Counted from the stretch's first letter, positions 16,414-25,319 are shown. The stretch: 64,000 nt of DNA from Oceanospirillum sp048268485 (GCA_048268485.1 JBLWVL010000001.1:94876-158875); one strand, 5' to 3'. Notes: a model not told the origin generated them from the sequence alone. Program-made: numbers and translations.

Positions 16414-17766
16414 CTAGACAACGCCCTGTTCGATCATGGCATCTGCCACACGGCGAAAACCGGCAATATTTGCTCCGAGTACCAGATTGTGGGGCTGCCC
16501 GAATTCTGCGGCTGTTTTACTGCAGCGCTGATGGATATCATGCATGATCTCTTTCAGACGAACCTCAACCTGCTCAAAAGAAAGTTGCTGCATGCTGGCA
16601 TTCTGGCTCATTTCCAGCTGACTGGTGGCGACTCCACCGGCATTAGCTGCTTTTCCCGGGCCATAGTGGATTTTATTTTCCAGGAAAACCTCTACCGCTT
16701 CCGGGGTGGATGGCATATTAGCGCCTTCACTGATACAGCGACAGTTATTGGTTATCAGGATTTTTGCATCGGCTTCGGTCAACTCATTCTGAGTCGCACA
16801 AGGAAATGCGGCGTCTGCCTGATAGCGCCAGACAGCATGGCCGTCTTCCGGGTATTCATTGATGGGGGTAAATTCGGCGTGGCTATGCTTTTCCAGATAG
16901 TGTTGCAAAGAAACCCGCTTTAGCTCTTTCAGTTCTTTCAATAATTCTAAATCGATACCTTTTGCATCGAAGAGTGTACCGGATGAATCTGTTGCTGTTA
17001 CCGGTTTAGCCCCTAGTTGGTATAGCTTCTCGATAGTGTAAATGGCAACATTTCCAGCCCCGGAAACCAGGCAGGTTTTACCTTTCAGGCTACTGCCAGC
17101 TGATTCCAGCATATTTTGGGCAAAATAAACACAGCCGTAACCCGTGGCTTCTTTACGTACCAGAGAGCCGCCCCAGAGCAAGCCTTTTCCAGTCAGAACT
17201 CCATCATAGCGCCCCGTTAGTCGTTTGTACTGGCCAAACATATAACCTATCTCCCGGGCACCAACTCCAATATCTCCTGCTGGTACATCGGTCGTTGGGC
17301 CGATATGGCGATAGAGTTCTGTCATAAAGGATTGGCAAAAACGCATGATCTCCTGATCGGAGCGACCTTTAGGGTCAAAATTACTTCCGCCCTTTCCGCC
17401 GCCAATCTGTAGCCCTGTTAATGCATTTTTGAAAATTTGCTCGAAGCCGAGAAATTTAATAATGCCGGCATTTACAGAAGGGTGAAAACGCAGACCTCCT
17501 TTGTAGGGGCCAAGTGCTGAGTTAAATTCAATCCGGTAGCCTTTATTGACGTGAATTTCACCCTGATCATCAACCCAGGGGATACGGAACATAATTTGTC
17601 GTTCAGGTTCCACCATTCGCTCGATAATATGGTTTTTCCGGTATTGCGGGCTTTGCTCTAATACTGGTTCCAGAGACTCCAGTACCTCTTCAACGGCTTG
17701 ATAGAACTCTGTTTGTGCCGGGCTTGAGGCCATTAGGCCAGTGATAGTGTTGTGGATATACGGCAT
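16414..17766 (-). CDS. gdhA: NADP-specific glutamate dehydrogenase GdhA
   Basis: Makes glutamate from 2-oxoglutarate, ammonia and NADPH. It is 450 residues long, the size of the hexameric small GDH class. The substrate region has GPYKGGLRFHPSVN and LQIGGGKGGSNFDPKGRSD with the catalytic lysines, then PAGDIGVGAREIGYMFG. The Rossmann domain has SGAGNVAIYTIEKL. NADP specificity is inferred from overall resemblance to the E. coli type. It has its own 330-base leader and interrupts the usual run from the DUF3426 gene to dusB. Confidence 0.95.
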   Translation of the reverse strand: MPYIHNTITGLMASSPAQTEFYQAVEEVLESLEPVLEQSPQYRKNHIIERMVEPERQIMFRIPWVDDQGEIHVNKGYRIEFNSALGPYKGGLRFHPSVNAGIIKFLGFEQIFKNALTGLQIGGGKGGSNFDPKGRSDQEIMRFCQSFMTELYRHIGPTTDVPAGDIGVGAREIGYMFGQYKRLTGRYDGVLTGKGLLWGGSLVRKEATGYGCVYFAQNMLESAGSSLKGKTCLVSGAGNVAIYTIEKLYQLGAKPVTATDSSGTLFDAKGIDLELLKELKELKRVSLQHYLEKHSHAEFTPINEYPEDGHAVWRYQADAAFPCATQNELTEADAKILITNNCRCISEGANMPSTPEAVEVFLENKIHYGPGKAANAGGVATSQLEMSQNASMQQLSFEQVEVRLKEIMHDIHQRCSKTAAEFGQPHNLVLGANIAGFRRVADAMIEQGVV

Positions 17767-18096
17767 AGATTCCCCTGTTTTTATGCATCACTGTGACGAC
17801 TCTTCCAATTCGCTATGGAAGACATAGTCTTGCTTATGCTTTTTTTGCATGCAGTGATGATAATAAAGAATAGGGTTACTAGGAATGCTCCAAAAGTGGT
17901 CATCGATGTTTTATTTTGGTGCGTAATAATAGGTGTCTTTATTTTTGAAGGGTTTTTATTTCTTTTTACGTGTTCTTATATGGTGCGCAAGTGCTTTATC
18001 TTGGTTTTTCAGGCAAGGGGATTCGGAATGAACAGAATCTGAAGGAAGCCTTATAACGACTAAAAAGAAGATAAGTCACCGTTTGCAGTCGGCATG
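17767..18096. other. Leader of gdhA, no supported gene
   Basis: This 330-base AT-rich stretch lies between gdhA and the DUF3426 gene. A short hydrophobic frame at 17815-18042 (plus) has no recognisable start signal or family. The region probably holds the gdhA promoter. No clear hairpin or operator was identified. Confidence 0.5.
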
Positions 18097-19050
18097 TTAG
18101 AGCTGGCTGGGAGGGTATAGGTGGACACTGAAGCTGTGAAAAGGGCCTGCTTTGGCGTTAATTGGGAAGGTTAATGCAATAGGCAGGTCTGGGGGGAGCA
18201 TATGGTCGGCAAAAGGTTTACCCCGAAGGTATGTTTCAGGCTGGTAGATCAATTCGGCAACAACCTTGCCGCGTTCGTCCCTGAGTTCCAGCAGGATGGC
18301 GGGAAAAGGTAGCTCGTTGGCTGTTGGGTTGTTAAGCATCAGGTCGGCACTGGTCTGAGTGCTTTCTGTTTTTATGGCTTGCTGAGAGACCTCCAGCACA
18401 TCAAAATCTGAGGCAAGATAATGTTCGCAGCTTGAAAGGCTGCAGATCGCTTCGGCAAACCCTGAAAATCCAGGAGACTGGCTGAGTGCCCGGGTGTTGC
18501 TCCAGAGCAATATCAAAACCAGGAGTACAAGCCCTGCTGCTGCACTGGCTGGAATCCATGGGATTGTGTGGGTAGTTTGAGTGCCTGTTTTTTCTTTGAC
18601 CTGAGGTGGCGAATCAGGCTCAGCTGTAAAGTGTAGATCTGAGTTAACCGGTGGGAGGTCTTCACGCTCTGCTGTCAATGTTACATCGGTGGGATGCTGA
18701 GGATCGGAGAGCTGATCATCCCCATGAGCAAAGTTAGGAACTTCCTCATTTAATGATGATCCCAAAGGAATATCTTCTGACTGAAAGTGATCCGAGGGCA
18801 GGTCGTGAAGCTGTTCAGTGTTCTGCGGTGATGTTGCTACGGATTGTATTTCAGTATCAGATTCTTGTGTCTGAGGTTGCAGTGCTACTGTGTGTTGTTT
18901 TGATCCCAGCTCAAACAGATGGTTAGCGGCATTGAATATTTTTTTACAACGGCCGCAACGTGCAACACCAAAGGCCTGTTGCAGGTCTGCACCAGAGATA
19001 ATAAAGCAGGTTGAGCAGTGCGGGCAGCGAGTCAGCCGGTCATCCATCAT
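18097..19050 (-). CDS. Zinc-ribbon, DUF3426 membrane protein
   Basis: Protein of 317 residues with an N-terminal MJ0042-type zinc ribbon formed by two CxxC pairs (CPHCSTCF near residue 9 and CGRCKKIF near 32). A long acidic, Ser/Thr/Gln-rich linker (about 55-165) follows, then one transmembrane helix (about 167-188) and a C-terminal DUF3426 domain (about 195-315). It is commonly found next to prmA in gammaproteobacteria, as here (151 bases downstream of prmA). The biochemical function is not established. Confidence 0.87.
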   Translation of the reverse strand: MMDDRLTRCPHCSTCFIISGADLQQAFGVARCGRCKKIFNAANHLFELGSKQHTVALQPQTQESDTEIQSVATSPQNTEQLHDLPSDHFQSEDIPLGSSLNEEVPNFAHGDDQLSDPQHPTDVTLTAEREDLPPVNSDLHFTAEPDSPPQVKEKTGTQTTHTIPWIPASAAAGLVLLVLILLWSNTRALSQSPGFSGFAEAICSLSSCEHYLASDFDVLEVSQQAIKTESTQTSADLMLNNPTANELPFPAILLELRDERGKVVAELIYQPETYLRGKPFADHMLPPDLPIALTFPINAKAGPFHSFSVHLYPPSQL

Positions 19051-19201
19051 CGGTTAGTCATTTTTCCAACAAGAGTCTGAGTTACATCATAAGATTATGA
19101 AAGCAAACAGGCAATCCCATTCATCGGAGATCCCCTGTTTATAGCAGTTTCAAGTTATTGAGCAAAGTGTGTTTTTTCGTTTTGAGCCTTGGTTAGGAAG
19201 G

Positions 19202-20101
19202 TCAGGATTGAACTTTCGTAGCGCTCAGGCAGACCCATTCTTCTTTTTGATGTACGGGCTTAAAGTCAAACCAGGGACGGTAGGCGGCAATGACTTCGTC
19301 AGCTTGGTGAGACAGGATGCCAGACAGCACCAGATTGCCCTGATCTTTAACCAGGACGGCAAGGGTCGGAGCGAGATCGATCAGTGGGCCTGCCAGGATA
19401 TTAGCCAGCATTAGGTCAGCTTTGACCTCTCCGATTTCACCTGGGTAGTAAACGTCGAAGCTCTCTGCGGGAAGACTGTTTCGGTCTGTGTTTTCCCGGG
19501 AGGCAATCAGGGCTTGAGGGTCGTTATCAACTCCGTATGCCTTTTCAGCACCTAATAAAAGTGCCGCAACACCCAGAATACCTGAGCCACAGCCGTAATC
19601 GATAACTGTTTGTCCTGATACGTCGTGTTGGTCTAACCACTCCAGACACATAAAAGTGGTCGGGTGGGTGCCTGTGCCAAAGGCCAGCCCGGGGTCCAGT
19701 ACCAGATTTGTTGCTTCAGGGGCGGGAGCTTCTTTCCAGCTTGGGCAGATCCAAAGGCGATTGCCAACCTGAATAGGGTGAAAGTTTTCCATCCATTCTC
19801 GCTCCCAATCCTTATCTTCAAGAATCTCAAGGCGGGCTGCCGGAAAAGGTTGATCCGGGAACACGGAACCCCAGCCACTTTGCAGTGCTTCAATCATGAC
19901 TTTACTGTCTTGTTCGGCATCAAACAGCCCTGTGATGCGGGTTTGTTGCCAAAGGGGAGTTGTGCCTCTGGTGGGCTCAAAAAGAGGCTGGTCAGCACCA
20001 TCTTCCAAAGTAACTGCATTGGCACCTGTGGCCAGTAGCAACTCTTCCAGAACTTCTGCATGGGCAGGTGTGGTATCGATCTTAATCTGAAGCCAGGGCA
20101 T
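19202..20101 (-). CDS. prmA: Ribosomal protein L11 methyltransferase PrmA
   Basis: SAM-dependent enzyme that trimethylates ribosomal protein L11. The N-terminal L11-recognition part begins MPWLQIKIDTTPAHAE. The methyltransferase core shows LVLDPGLAFGTGTHPTT, VIDYGCGSGILGVAALLLG and a DLMLANILAGPL motif. The ATG at 20101 has GGAG 7 bases upstream and gives 299 residues, the usual length; the frame extends 22 codons further without family likeness. It normally lies next to accC; here a 10-N gap is in between. Confidence 0.95.
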   Translation of the reverse strand: MPWLQIKIDTTPAHAEVLEELLLATGANAVTLEDGADQPLFEPTRGTTPLWQQTRITGLFDAEQDSKVMIEALQSGWGSVFPDQPFPAARLEILEDKDWEREWMENFHPIQVGNRLWICPSWKEAPAPEATNLVLDPGLAFGTGTHPTTFMCLEWLDQHDVSGQTVIDYGCGSGILGVAALLLGAEKAYGVDNDPQALIASRENTDRNSLPAESFDVYYPGEIGEVKADLMLANILAGPLIDLAPTLAVLVKDQGNLVLSGILSHQADEVIAAYRPWFDFKPVHQKEEWVCLSATKVQS

Positions 20102-20243
20102 CTTTTTCTCCGGGACTGAATTCTGAGTTCCTGAGCCAATACGGGCTCTGTATGGTGCATTGTACACCGAATTTGATAATGAGTCGGAGACTGAGTTTCT
20201 AAAAAGTTGATAGGGTTGTTCTGCGCAGGATGTACAGAAATAG

Positions 20244-20253
20244 NNNNNNNNNN
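20244..20253. other. Run of 10 N (scaffold gap)
   Basis: Ten unresolved bases sit between prmA and the accC terminator. A fixed run of 10 N usually marks a join between contigs of unknown true distance. The flanking genes accC and prmA are neighbours in many relatives, so the order is plausible, but sequence may be missing. Confidence 0.97.
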
Positions 20254-20256
20254 ATT

Positions 20257-20288
20257 AAAAAACCGGAAGCTTATCGCTTCCGGTTTTT
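20257..20288 (-). terminator. Rho-independent terminator after accC
   Basis: A 12-base-pair stem (aaaaccggaagc / gcttccggtttt) with a 5-base loop lies 33 bases after the accC stop. On the minus strand it is followed by a run of six T. It touches the N gap. Confidence 0.88.
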
Positions 20289-20320
20289 AGGGGGATCCGG
20301 ACAGGTGTTAACTGAATGGA

Positions 20321-21661
20321 TTACAGAGACAGTTTTTTCTCAAGGTAGTGGATATTTACGCCACCTTCCATAAAGCCACTGTCACGTACCAGATCCTGCT
20401 GCAAGCCAATGTTGGATTTAATGCCATCGATGACAATTTCATCCAGAGCACTGCGCATGCGGGTTAGCGCGATCTCACGGGTTTCACCCCAGGTAATTAG
20501 CTTGCCGATCAGGGAGTCATAATAAGGCGGCACGCTATAGCCGTCGTACAGGTGACTGTCCATTCGAACACCCAGGCCGCCAGGAGCATGAAAGTGATCG
20601 ACTTTACCCGGTGAAGGCAGGAAGGTTTTAGAGTCTTCTGCATTGATGCGGCACTCAAAAGAGTGACCCCGAATCACAATATCTTCCTGCTTGATACTCA
20701 AAGGCAGGCCACTTGCGATGCGTAACTGCTCTTTCACGATATCGACACCGGTAACCATCTCGGAAACCGGGTGTTCAACCTGAACACGGGTATTCATTTC
20801 AATGAAGTAGAAACCGCCATCTTCGTAAAGAAACTCGAATGTGCCTGCGCCACGATAGCCAATTTCGATACAGGCCCGCACGCAACGTTCCTGGACTTCA
20901 CGACGAATACCATCAGGAATACCGGGTGCTGGCGCTTCTTCCAGAACCTTCTGATGCCGCCGCTGCAATGAGCAGTCGCGATCACCCAGGTGAATTGCAC
21001 TACCCTGGCCGTCTGCCAGTACCTGAATCTCAACGTGACGCGGATTCTGCAGGAATTTCTCCATATAAACCGTATCGTCACCGAAAGCAGCTTTGGCTTC
21101 TGCTTTCGTTACTTGTACCGCGTTTACCAGGTGTGCTTCAGTATGAACAACACGCATACCTCGGCCACCGCCGCCAGCAGCAGCTTTGATAATGACTGGC
21201 AGACCAATACGGCGGGCTGTCTGAACGACAAACTCAGGGTCATCCGGCAGAGGGCCATCAGAGCCCGGAACTGTAGGGACACCGGCTTTTTTCATCGCTT
21301 CAATGGCAGAAACTTTATCACCCATCAGGCGGATAACGTCAGCTGTAGGCCCGATGAATTTAAAACCGCAGCGCTCTACCTGCTCTGCGAAGTCAGCATT
21401 TTCCGCAAGGAAACCGTAACCTGGGTGAATACCCTCGGAATCGGTAACTTCTGCAGCACTGATAATGGCAGGAATGTTCAGATAGCTATCGGTGGAAGAT
21501 GCCGGTCCGATACATACAGATTCGTCAGCCAGACGAACATGCATCAGGTCGCGGTCAGCTGCAGAGTGAACGGCTACAGTCTTTATGCCCAGTTCTTTAC
21601 AGGCACGTAGAATACGCAGCGCAATTTCACCCCGGTTTGCAATAAGTACTTTATCAAGCAT
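20321..21661 (-). CDS. accC: Acetyl-CoA carboxylase biotin carboxylase subunit AccC
   Basis: ATP-dependent carboxylation of biotin on AccB, the first half-reaction of fatty acid synthesis. The 446-residue protein starts MLDKVLIANRGEIALRILRA. The ATP-grasp region has the glycine loop AAAGGGGRGMRVV, then FLQNPRHVEIQVLADG and EMNTRVQVEHPVSEMVTG with catalytic residues of the family. It lies 57 bases after accB in the aroQ-accB-accC run, and ends at a strong terminator. Confidence 0.97.
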   Translation of the reverse strand: MLDKVLIANRGEIALRILRACKELGIKTVAVHSAADRDLMHVRLADESVCIGPASSTDSYLNIPAIISAAEVTDSEGIHPGYGFLAENADFAEQVERCGFKFIGPTADVIRLMGDKVSAIEAMKKAGVPTVPGSDGPLPDDPEFVVQTARRIGLPVIIKAAAGGGGRGMRVVHTEAHLVNAVQVTKAEAKAAFGDDTVYMEKFLQNPRHVEIQVLADGQGSAIHLGDRDCSLQRRHQKVLEEAPAPGIPDGIRREVQERCVRACIEIGYRGAGTFEFLYEDGGFYFIEMNTRVQVEHPVSEMVTGVDIVKEQLRIASGLPLSIKQEDIVIRGHSFECRINAEDSKTFLPSPGKVDHFHAPGGLGVRMDSHLYDGYSVPPYYDSLIGKLITWGETREIALTRMRSALDEIVIDGIKSNIGLQQDLVRDSGFMEGGVNIHYLEKKLSL

Positions 21662-21718
21662 GATCGAGCCTTATGAATTCTGGAGTCAAAAAAGAGATGT
21701 CAGTCGTTTTGGCAAAAC

Positions 21719-22162
21719 TTAAACGATAGACACCAGCGGCTGATCAAATTCAACTGGCTGACCATCTTCAACCAAAATCTCTCCCACAGTGCCGTCTTTA
21801 TCTGCTTCGATCTGGTTCATCATTTTCATGGCTTCAACGATGCAGATAGTATCGCCTTTCTTAACCTGCTGACCCACTTCAACGAAGACTTTTGCGCCTG
21901 GAGCAGGTGAACGGTAGAAAGTACCTACCATTGGAGATTTTACCAGGTGTCCTGCTGGGGTTGCAGGAGCTGATACTTCAGCCGCTGCCGGAGCTGCTGC
22001 TGCCGGAGCCGGAGCTGCCATTGGCGCCGGTGCGTACTGAACCTGAGCTGTGCTCATGTTGCGGCTGATGCGGACGGACTCTTCGCCTTCCTGGATTTCG
22101 ATTTCAGCAATGTTGGATTCTTCCAGCAGCTCAATCAGTTTTTTTACTTTACGAATATCCAT
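21719..22162 (-). CDS. accB: Biotin carboxyl carrier protein AccB
   Basis: Carries the biotin cofactor of acetyl-CoA carboxylase. The 147-residue protein begins MDIRKVKKLIELLEESN, has an Ala/Pro-rich flexible linker (about 43-70), and ends in a biotinyl domain with EAMKMMNQIEAD, where Lys113 is the biotinylated residue. The ATG at 22162 gives the family N-terminus; an in-frame extension upstream to 22234 is not like the family. It is directly upstream of accC and downstream of aroQ. Confidence 0.96.
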   Translation of the reverse strand: MDIRKVKKLIELLEESNIAEIEIQEGEESVRISRNMSTAQVQYAPAPMAAPAPAAAAPAAAEVSAPATPAGHLVKSPMVGTFYRSPAPGAKVFVEVGQQVKKGDTICIVEAMKMMNQIEADKDGTVGEILVEDGQPVEFDQPLVSIV

Positions 22163-22270
22163 GATCAATCTCTTTTCACTTGTGTGTGGAATATGAGCCG
22201 GCGTAATGCACCAGCTGTTATAAGTTGTCTGCAAAACAGAAAATTTCGGGTCTGACAGGAAGTACCTGGG

Positions 22271-22729
22271 TCAGACTGATTTGAGTGACGTACCGTCAAG
22301 AAATTTCAATGCCGCTGAAAGTGCAAAATCATAACCCTGTGCTCCTAAGCCACAGATCACCCCTAGGGCCACATCGGACAGGTATGAATGGTGACGGAAA
22401 GGCTCACGGGCATGGACATTGGACAGATGAACCTCAATAAAGGGGATCTGAACACCCAATAGTGCATCACGCAAGGCAACACTGGTGTGTGTGAAAGCGG
22501 CGGGGTTGATAATGATAAAGTCTGTATCTTCGTCACGGGCAGCATGAATCCGATCTATTAGTGCATGCTCAGCATTACTCTGGAAGCATTCAAGCTGATG
22601 ACCTTTTTCGGCGGCTGTTTCTGCCAGATGTTCTGAAATATCAGTCAGTGTCTGGCTGCCATAAATTTCAGGCTCGCGGGTTCCGAGAAGGTTCAGATTG
22701 GGGCCATTTAACACCAGAATGGAAGCCAT
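22271..22729 (-). CDS. aroQ: Type II 3-dehydroquinate dehydratase AroQ
   Basis: Third step of the shikimate pathway: dehydration of 3-dehydroquinate. The protein has the type II motifs LVLNGPNLNLLGTREPEIYG, with the active-site loop and tyrosine, and IEVHLSNVHAREPFRHHS with the catalytic histidine. At 152 residues it is normal. The ATG at 22729 starts at the family N-terminus (MASILVLNG); a TTG six codons upstream is less likely. aroQ-accB-accC is a widespread gene order. Confidence 0.95.
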   Translation of the reverse strand: MASILVLNGPNLNLLGTREPEIYGSQTLTDISEHLAETAAEKGHQLECFQSNAEHALIDRIHAARDEDTDFIIINPAAFTHTSVALRDALLGVQIPFIEVHLSNVHAREPFRHHSYLSDVALGVICGLGAQGYDFALSAALKFLDGTSLKSV

Positions 22730-23029
22730 AATTAACTGAATATCCAAGTGACGAGAAATCGAAAAACAAACAAGTGTTTGAGGTTGTTTGCTGCTAAAAT
22801 CGGTAAAAAGAAGTTCAACTGTATATAATATCGGCTAAATAGTGATGAAATTGCAACTTCTTATTTGTATATGGGCGTAGTTTGCCGAATTTGAGAGATC
22901 TTGTCCAGTTTTCGTCTGTTCTGCTTTGTTTGGCCGCTTTTTACTGCGTGTTACCGAACTTTACCTGTTTGTAGTCGATCGCTGCTGACGCCCGGCGCAG
23001 CCATTGTTTCTGGCTGCGCCAAGTTCATA
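22730..23029. other. Spacer between aroQ and the DsbD-alpha gene
   Basis: About 300 bases without a supported gene. On the minus strand, a 9-base-pair hairpin (ggcgcagcc at 22994-23002 with ggctgcgcc at 23012-23020) begins 10 bases after the stop of the DsbD-alpha gene; it lacks a T-run. I could not see remains of the missing DsbD membrane domain in any minus-strand frame here, though the reading was by eye. The aroQ promoter probably lies in the AT-rich part near 22740-22880. Confidence 0.5.
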
Positions 23030-23518
23030 TTATCGTGCATTCTGGATAAGGTTAAGCTGTTGGGTATGAGGGGGGTAGCACAGACCGGCTTCAGCACACC
23101 CCTGAAAAGTAACCTTGATAACCACGCCTTGCCTGACAGCTTCGGCTGGCATATTGAACTCATAGCTGAGTATAGCCTTGTCTCTGAGAATCTCGACATT
23201 GCCCTGAAATTCATCCACAACCTGCTCACCACGTGGAATTTCAAGAATGGTCAGATCGGCATTTTCCGGCAAAACAGGCAGCACCTTAAATCGGGAGCGA
23301 TAGAGGTAATGCTCAGGTTCAATATGCCAGGTGAGTGTCAGTTGAGTTCCTTTCAGATCGCCCGTGAGTCGGAACGCCTGCTCTACAGGAAGAAAGCCAT
23401 CAGCAGATGCACTACCGAAACCGGAGCCGCCTTGATCAAAAAAACCAGCTTTTGCGCTGAGTGAGAATGTTGTGATGATTAGAAAAATCAGCAGTGAAAA
23501 AGAGTGTTTCAGGTTCAA
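23030..23518 (-). CDS. Stand-alone DsbD N-terminal (alpha) domain protein
   Basis: Exported protein of 162 residues with a signal peptide ending near AKA at residue 24. The rest matches the periplasmic alpha domain of DsbD: GFLPVEQAFRL, TLTWHIEPEHYLYRSRF and the redox pair GCAEAGLCYPP with cysteines at 141 and 147. Complete DsbD proteins also have an eight-helix membrane domain and a C-terminal thioredoxin domain, about 570 residues in all; both are absent and the frame ends in a stop. It lies next to aroQ-accB-accC, where full dsbD is found in Pseudomonas. It may be a remnant or a genuine one-domain protein served by another CcdA/DsbD. Confidence 0.85.
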   Translation of the reverse strand: MNLKHSFSLLIFLIITTFSLSAKAGFFDQGGSGFGSASADGFLPVEQAFRLTGDLKGTQLTLTWHIEPEHYLYRSRFKVLPVLPENADLTILEIPRGEQVVDEFQGNVEILRDKAILSYEFNMPAEAVRQGVVIKVTFQGCAEAGLCYPPHTQQLNLIQNAR

Positions 23519-23705
23519 GGTAAGGCTTCCTTTAGTTATGATCGTTAAGAACTAATTTCGTTTCAGGCTGGGATACAGTATTTATGTGGTGTATTGGGTT
23601 TTACCTATACAAGCCCCATAATACTAACAGGTGGTTAATAAGATTCTGTCTCTTGTGCAGGGTTCCGATCAAAGTGAAATTATCAGCACGCATGGGGAAT
23701 ACAAA

Positions 23706-24764
23706 ATGTTAAAGCAGCTAGGAGCGAAAGTCGCTGACCAGTGGGATAACCTGAGAGACCTTATGCCTGGTAGTATGATGGGTAAGGTGCTTGGTAGTGG
23801 CCTTGCGGTTTATCTTATTGGTGCTGTTGGTGTGGGCTGGTACTGGAGCCAGGAACCGGATTCGTTCTCTGTCGCTGAGAATGTCCGGGCAGAGGCACAG
23901 CTGCATGGTCATACGGATAAAGCCGCTACTATTGGCTATGCGACAACCACGACGTTAGTTCGTATTGCGGAGACCTTACTGGATAAACCTGGCGGTTATC
24001 TCGCTAATGATCGTTTTCCCCCTGGACTATGGCTGGATAATATTCCCAGCTGGGAATATGGCGTCCTGATTCAGCTTCGGGATATGAGTCGCTCCTTGCG
24101 TAAGGATATATCTCGCTCACAGTCGCAATCCACAGAAGATAAAGACCTGACAGTTGCTGAGCCTCAATTTAATTTTGACAGTAATAGCTGGATTCTCCCG
24201 TCTTCGGAAGGAGAGTATCGCCAGGGGATTAAAGCATTGATTCGCTACCGTGATCGTCTGGTGGATGATAACCGGAGTGATGCACAGTTTTATGCACGTT
24301 CTGATAATTTAAGAAACTGGCTGATGGATGTGGAAACCCGCCTGGGTAGCTTGTCACAACGACTGAGTGCCAGCGTGGGTAAATCGCAGGTTAATATTGA
24401 TCTGGCCGGTGACCCTTCAGCCACCCAGTCGAGCCGTAAACCGGATCAGCAGGAGGTAAAAACGGCCTGGTCAGAGATTGATGATGTTTTTTATGAAGCA
24501 CGGGGGACTGCCTGGGCTCTGATTCATATTCTCAAAGCAGTAGAGACTGACTTTCAGGGCGTATTGAAGGATAAAAATGCAGAGGTCAGTCTGCGACAGA
24601 TTATTCGGGAGCTGGAAGCAACTCAGGACGCGCTCTGGAGTCCTATGATTCTGAACGGCAGCGGTTTTGGTATGTTTGCCAACCACTCTTTGGTGATGGC
24701 GTCATATATATCAAGAGCCAATGCGGCGATTATTGATCTGCGGGAGCTATTATCAAGAGGTTGA
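23706..24764 (+). CDS. DUF2333 inner-membrane protein
   Basis: Protein of 352 residues with one transmembrane helix (about 27-47, ending GWYWSQEP) and a large, mostly helical domain that should face the periplasm. Sequence such as HTDKAATIGYATTTTLVRIAE and LLDKPGGYLANDRFPPG fits the DUF2333 family of gammaproteobacteria; no function is established. The ATG at 23706 has GGGGA 8-12 bases upstream; a GTG at 23631 in the same frame is less likely. A terminator follows at 24847. Confidence 0.8.
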   Translation: MLKQLGAKVADQWDNLRDLMPGSMMGKVLGSGLAVYLIGAVGVGWYWSQEPDSFSVAENVRAEAQLHGHTDKAATIGYATTTTLVRIAETLLDKPGGYLANDRFPPGLWLDNIPSWEYGVLIQLRDMSRSLRKDISRSQSQSTEDKDLTVAEPQFNFDSNSWILPSSEGEYRQGIKALIRYRDRLVDDNRSDAQFYARSDNLRNWLMDVETRLGSLSQRLSASVGKSQVNIDLAGDPSATQSSRKPDQQEVKTAWSEIDDVFYEARGTAWALIHILKAVETDFQGVLKDKNAEVSLRQIIRELEATQDALWSPMILNGSGFGMFANHSLVMASYISRANAAIIDLRELLSRG

Positions 24765-24846
24765 TCCTGACGACTGAAAACAATATGTGCGTCGTGAGTC
24801 ATGATATGACTCAAAGTAATCATAAATAGTATTTATCTTACATCGG

Positions 24847-24884
24847 AAACCGGCTTTGCATACTTTGCAACAGCCGGTTTTTTT
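24847..24884 (+). terminator. Rho-independent terminator after the DUF2333 gene
   Basis: The arms aaaccggct (24847-24855) and agccggttt (24872-24880) pair, with a second inner stem ttgca/tgcaa, and are followed by a run of T. Confidence 0.85.
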
Positions 24885-24938
24885 GTCACTCTCGGAGGTG
24901 CGTTTTAGTCAATAAAACAAAGAATAAAGGATATGAAT

Positions 24939-25319
24939 ATGAATACGGAGCATTTTAAAATTGCCGTTATCGGTGCAGGGCATGCCGGTATTGAGCTGTT
25001 GCAAAGGCTGCTTGAAGCTGATTTTGTCGATATCATTGGTGTAGCCGACAGTAATGAAAACGCTCCGGGTATGCTGTTGGCCCGGGAGCATCAGGTGTTG
25101 ACCACAACAGAAATGAATAACTTGTTGGTGAACAGTACTGAGATTGACATTATTATTGATGTGACAGGTGTGAAGGCGGTTCGGGATGCTCTTCGCAGCC
25201 ATATGCAGGAAAGCGGTAACTACCATACCGTGATTATGCATGAGCGTATTTCTGCTCTATTGTTGTCCCTCTTTAACGGTGAAATGGTAAAAACTAAAGC
25301 CAGTGATGATTTCTATTAA
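24939..25319 (+). CDS. Small stand-alone Rossmann-fold protein, function unknown
   Basis: About 126 residues forming a single nucleotide-binding half. The first strand and loop read FKIAVIGAGHAGIELLQRLL, followed by an acidic strand end (IIGVADSNENAPG) and then IDIIIDVTGVKAVRDAL, the order seen in NAD-binding domains of homoserine-dehydrogenase-like oxidoreductases. No catalytic domain follows. An ATG at 24933 is also possible, but AAAGG at 24926-24930 is correctly spaced for 24939. It is flanked by terminators on both sides, so it is a single-gene unit. No function is proposed. Confidence 0.75.
   Translation: MNTEHFKIAVIGAGHAGIELLQRLLEADFVDIIGVADSNENAPGMLLAREHQVLTTTEMNNLLVNSTEIDIIIDVTGVKAVRDALRSHMQESGNYHTVIMHERISALLLSLFNGEMVKTKASDDFY

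Noticed and set aside
17815..18042. Hydrophobic 75-codon frame upstream of gdhA
   Set aside because: No clear ribosome site, AT-rich composition that favours hydrophobic codons, and no recognised family.
22901..23464. Plus-strand frame of 187 codons opposite the DsbD-alpha gene
   Set aside because: The minus strand carries a signal peptide and both redox cysteines of DsbD-alpha; the plus frame has no features.
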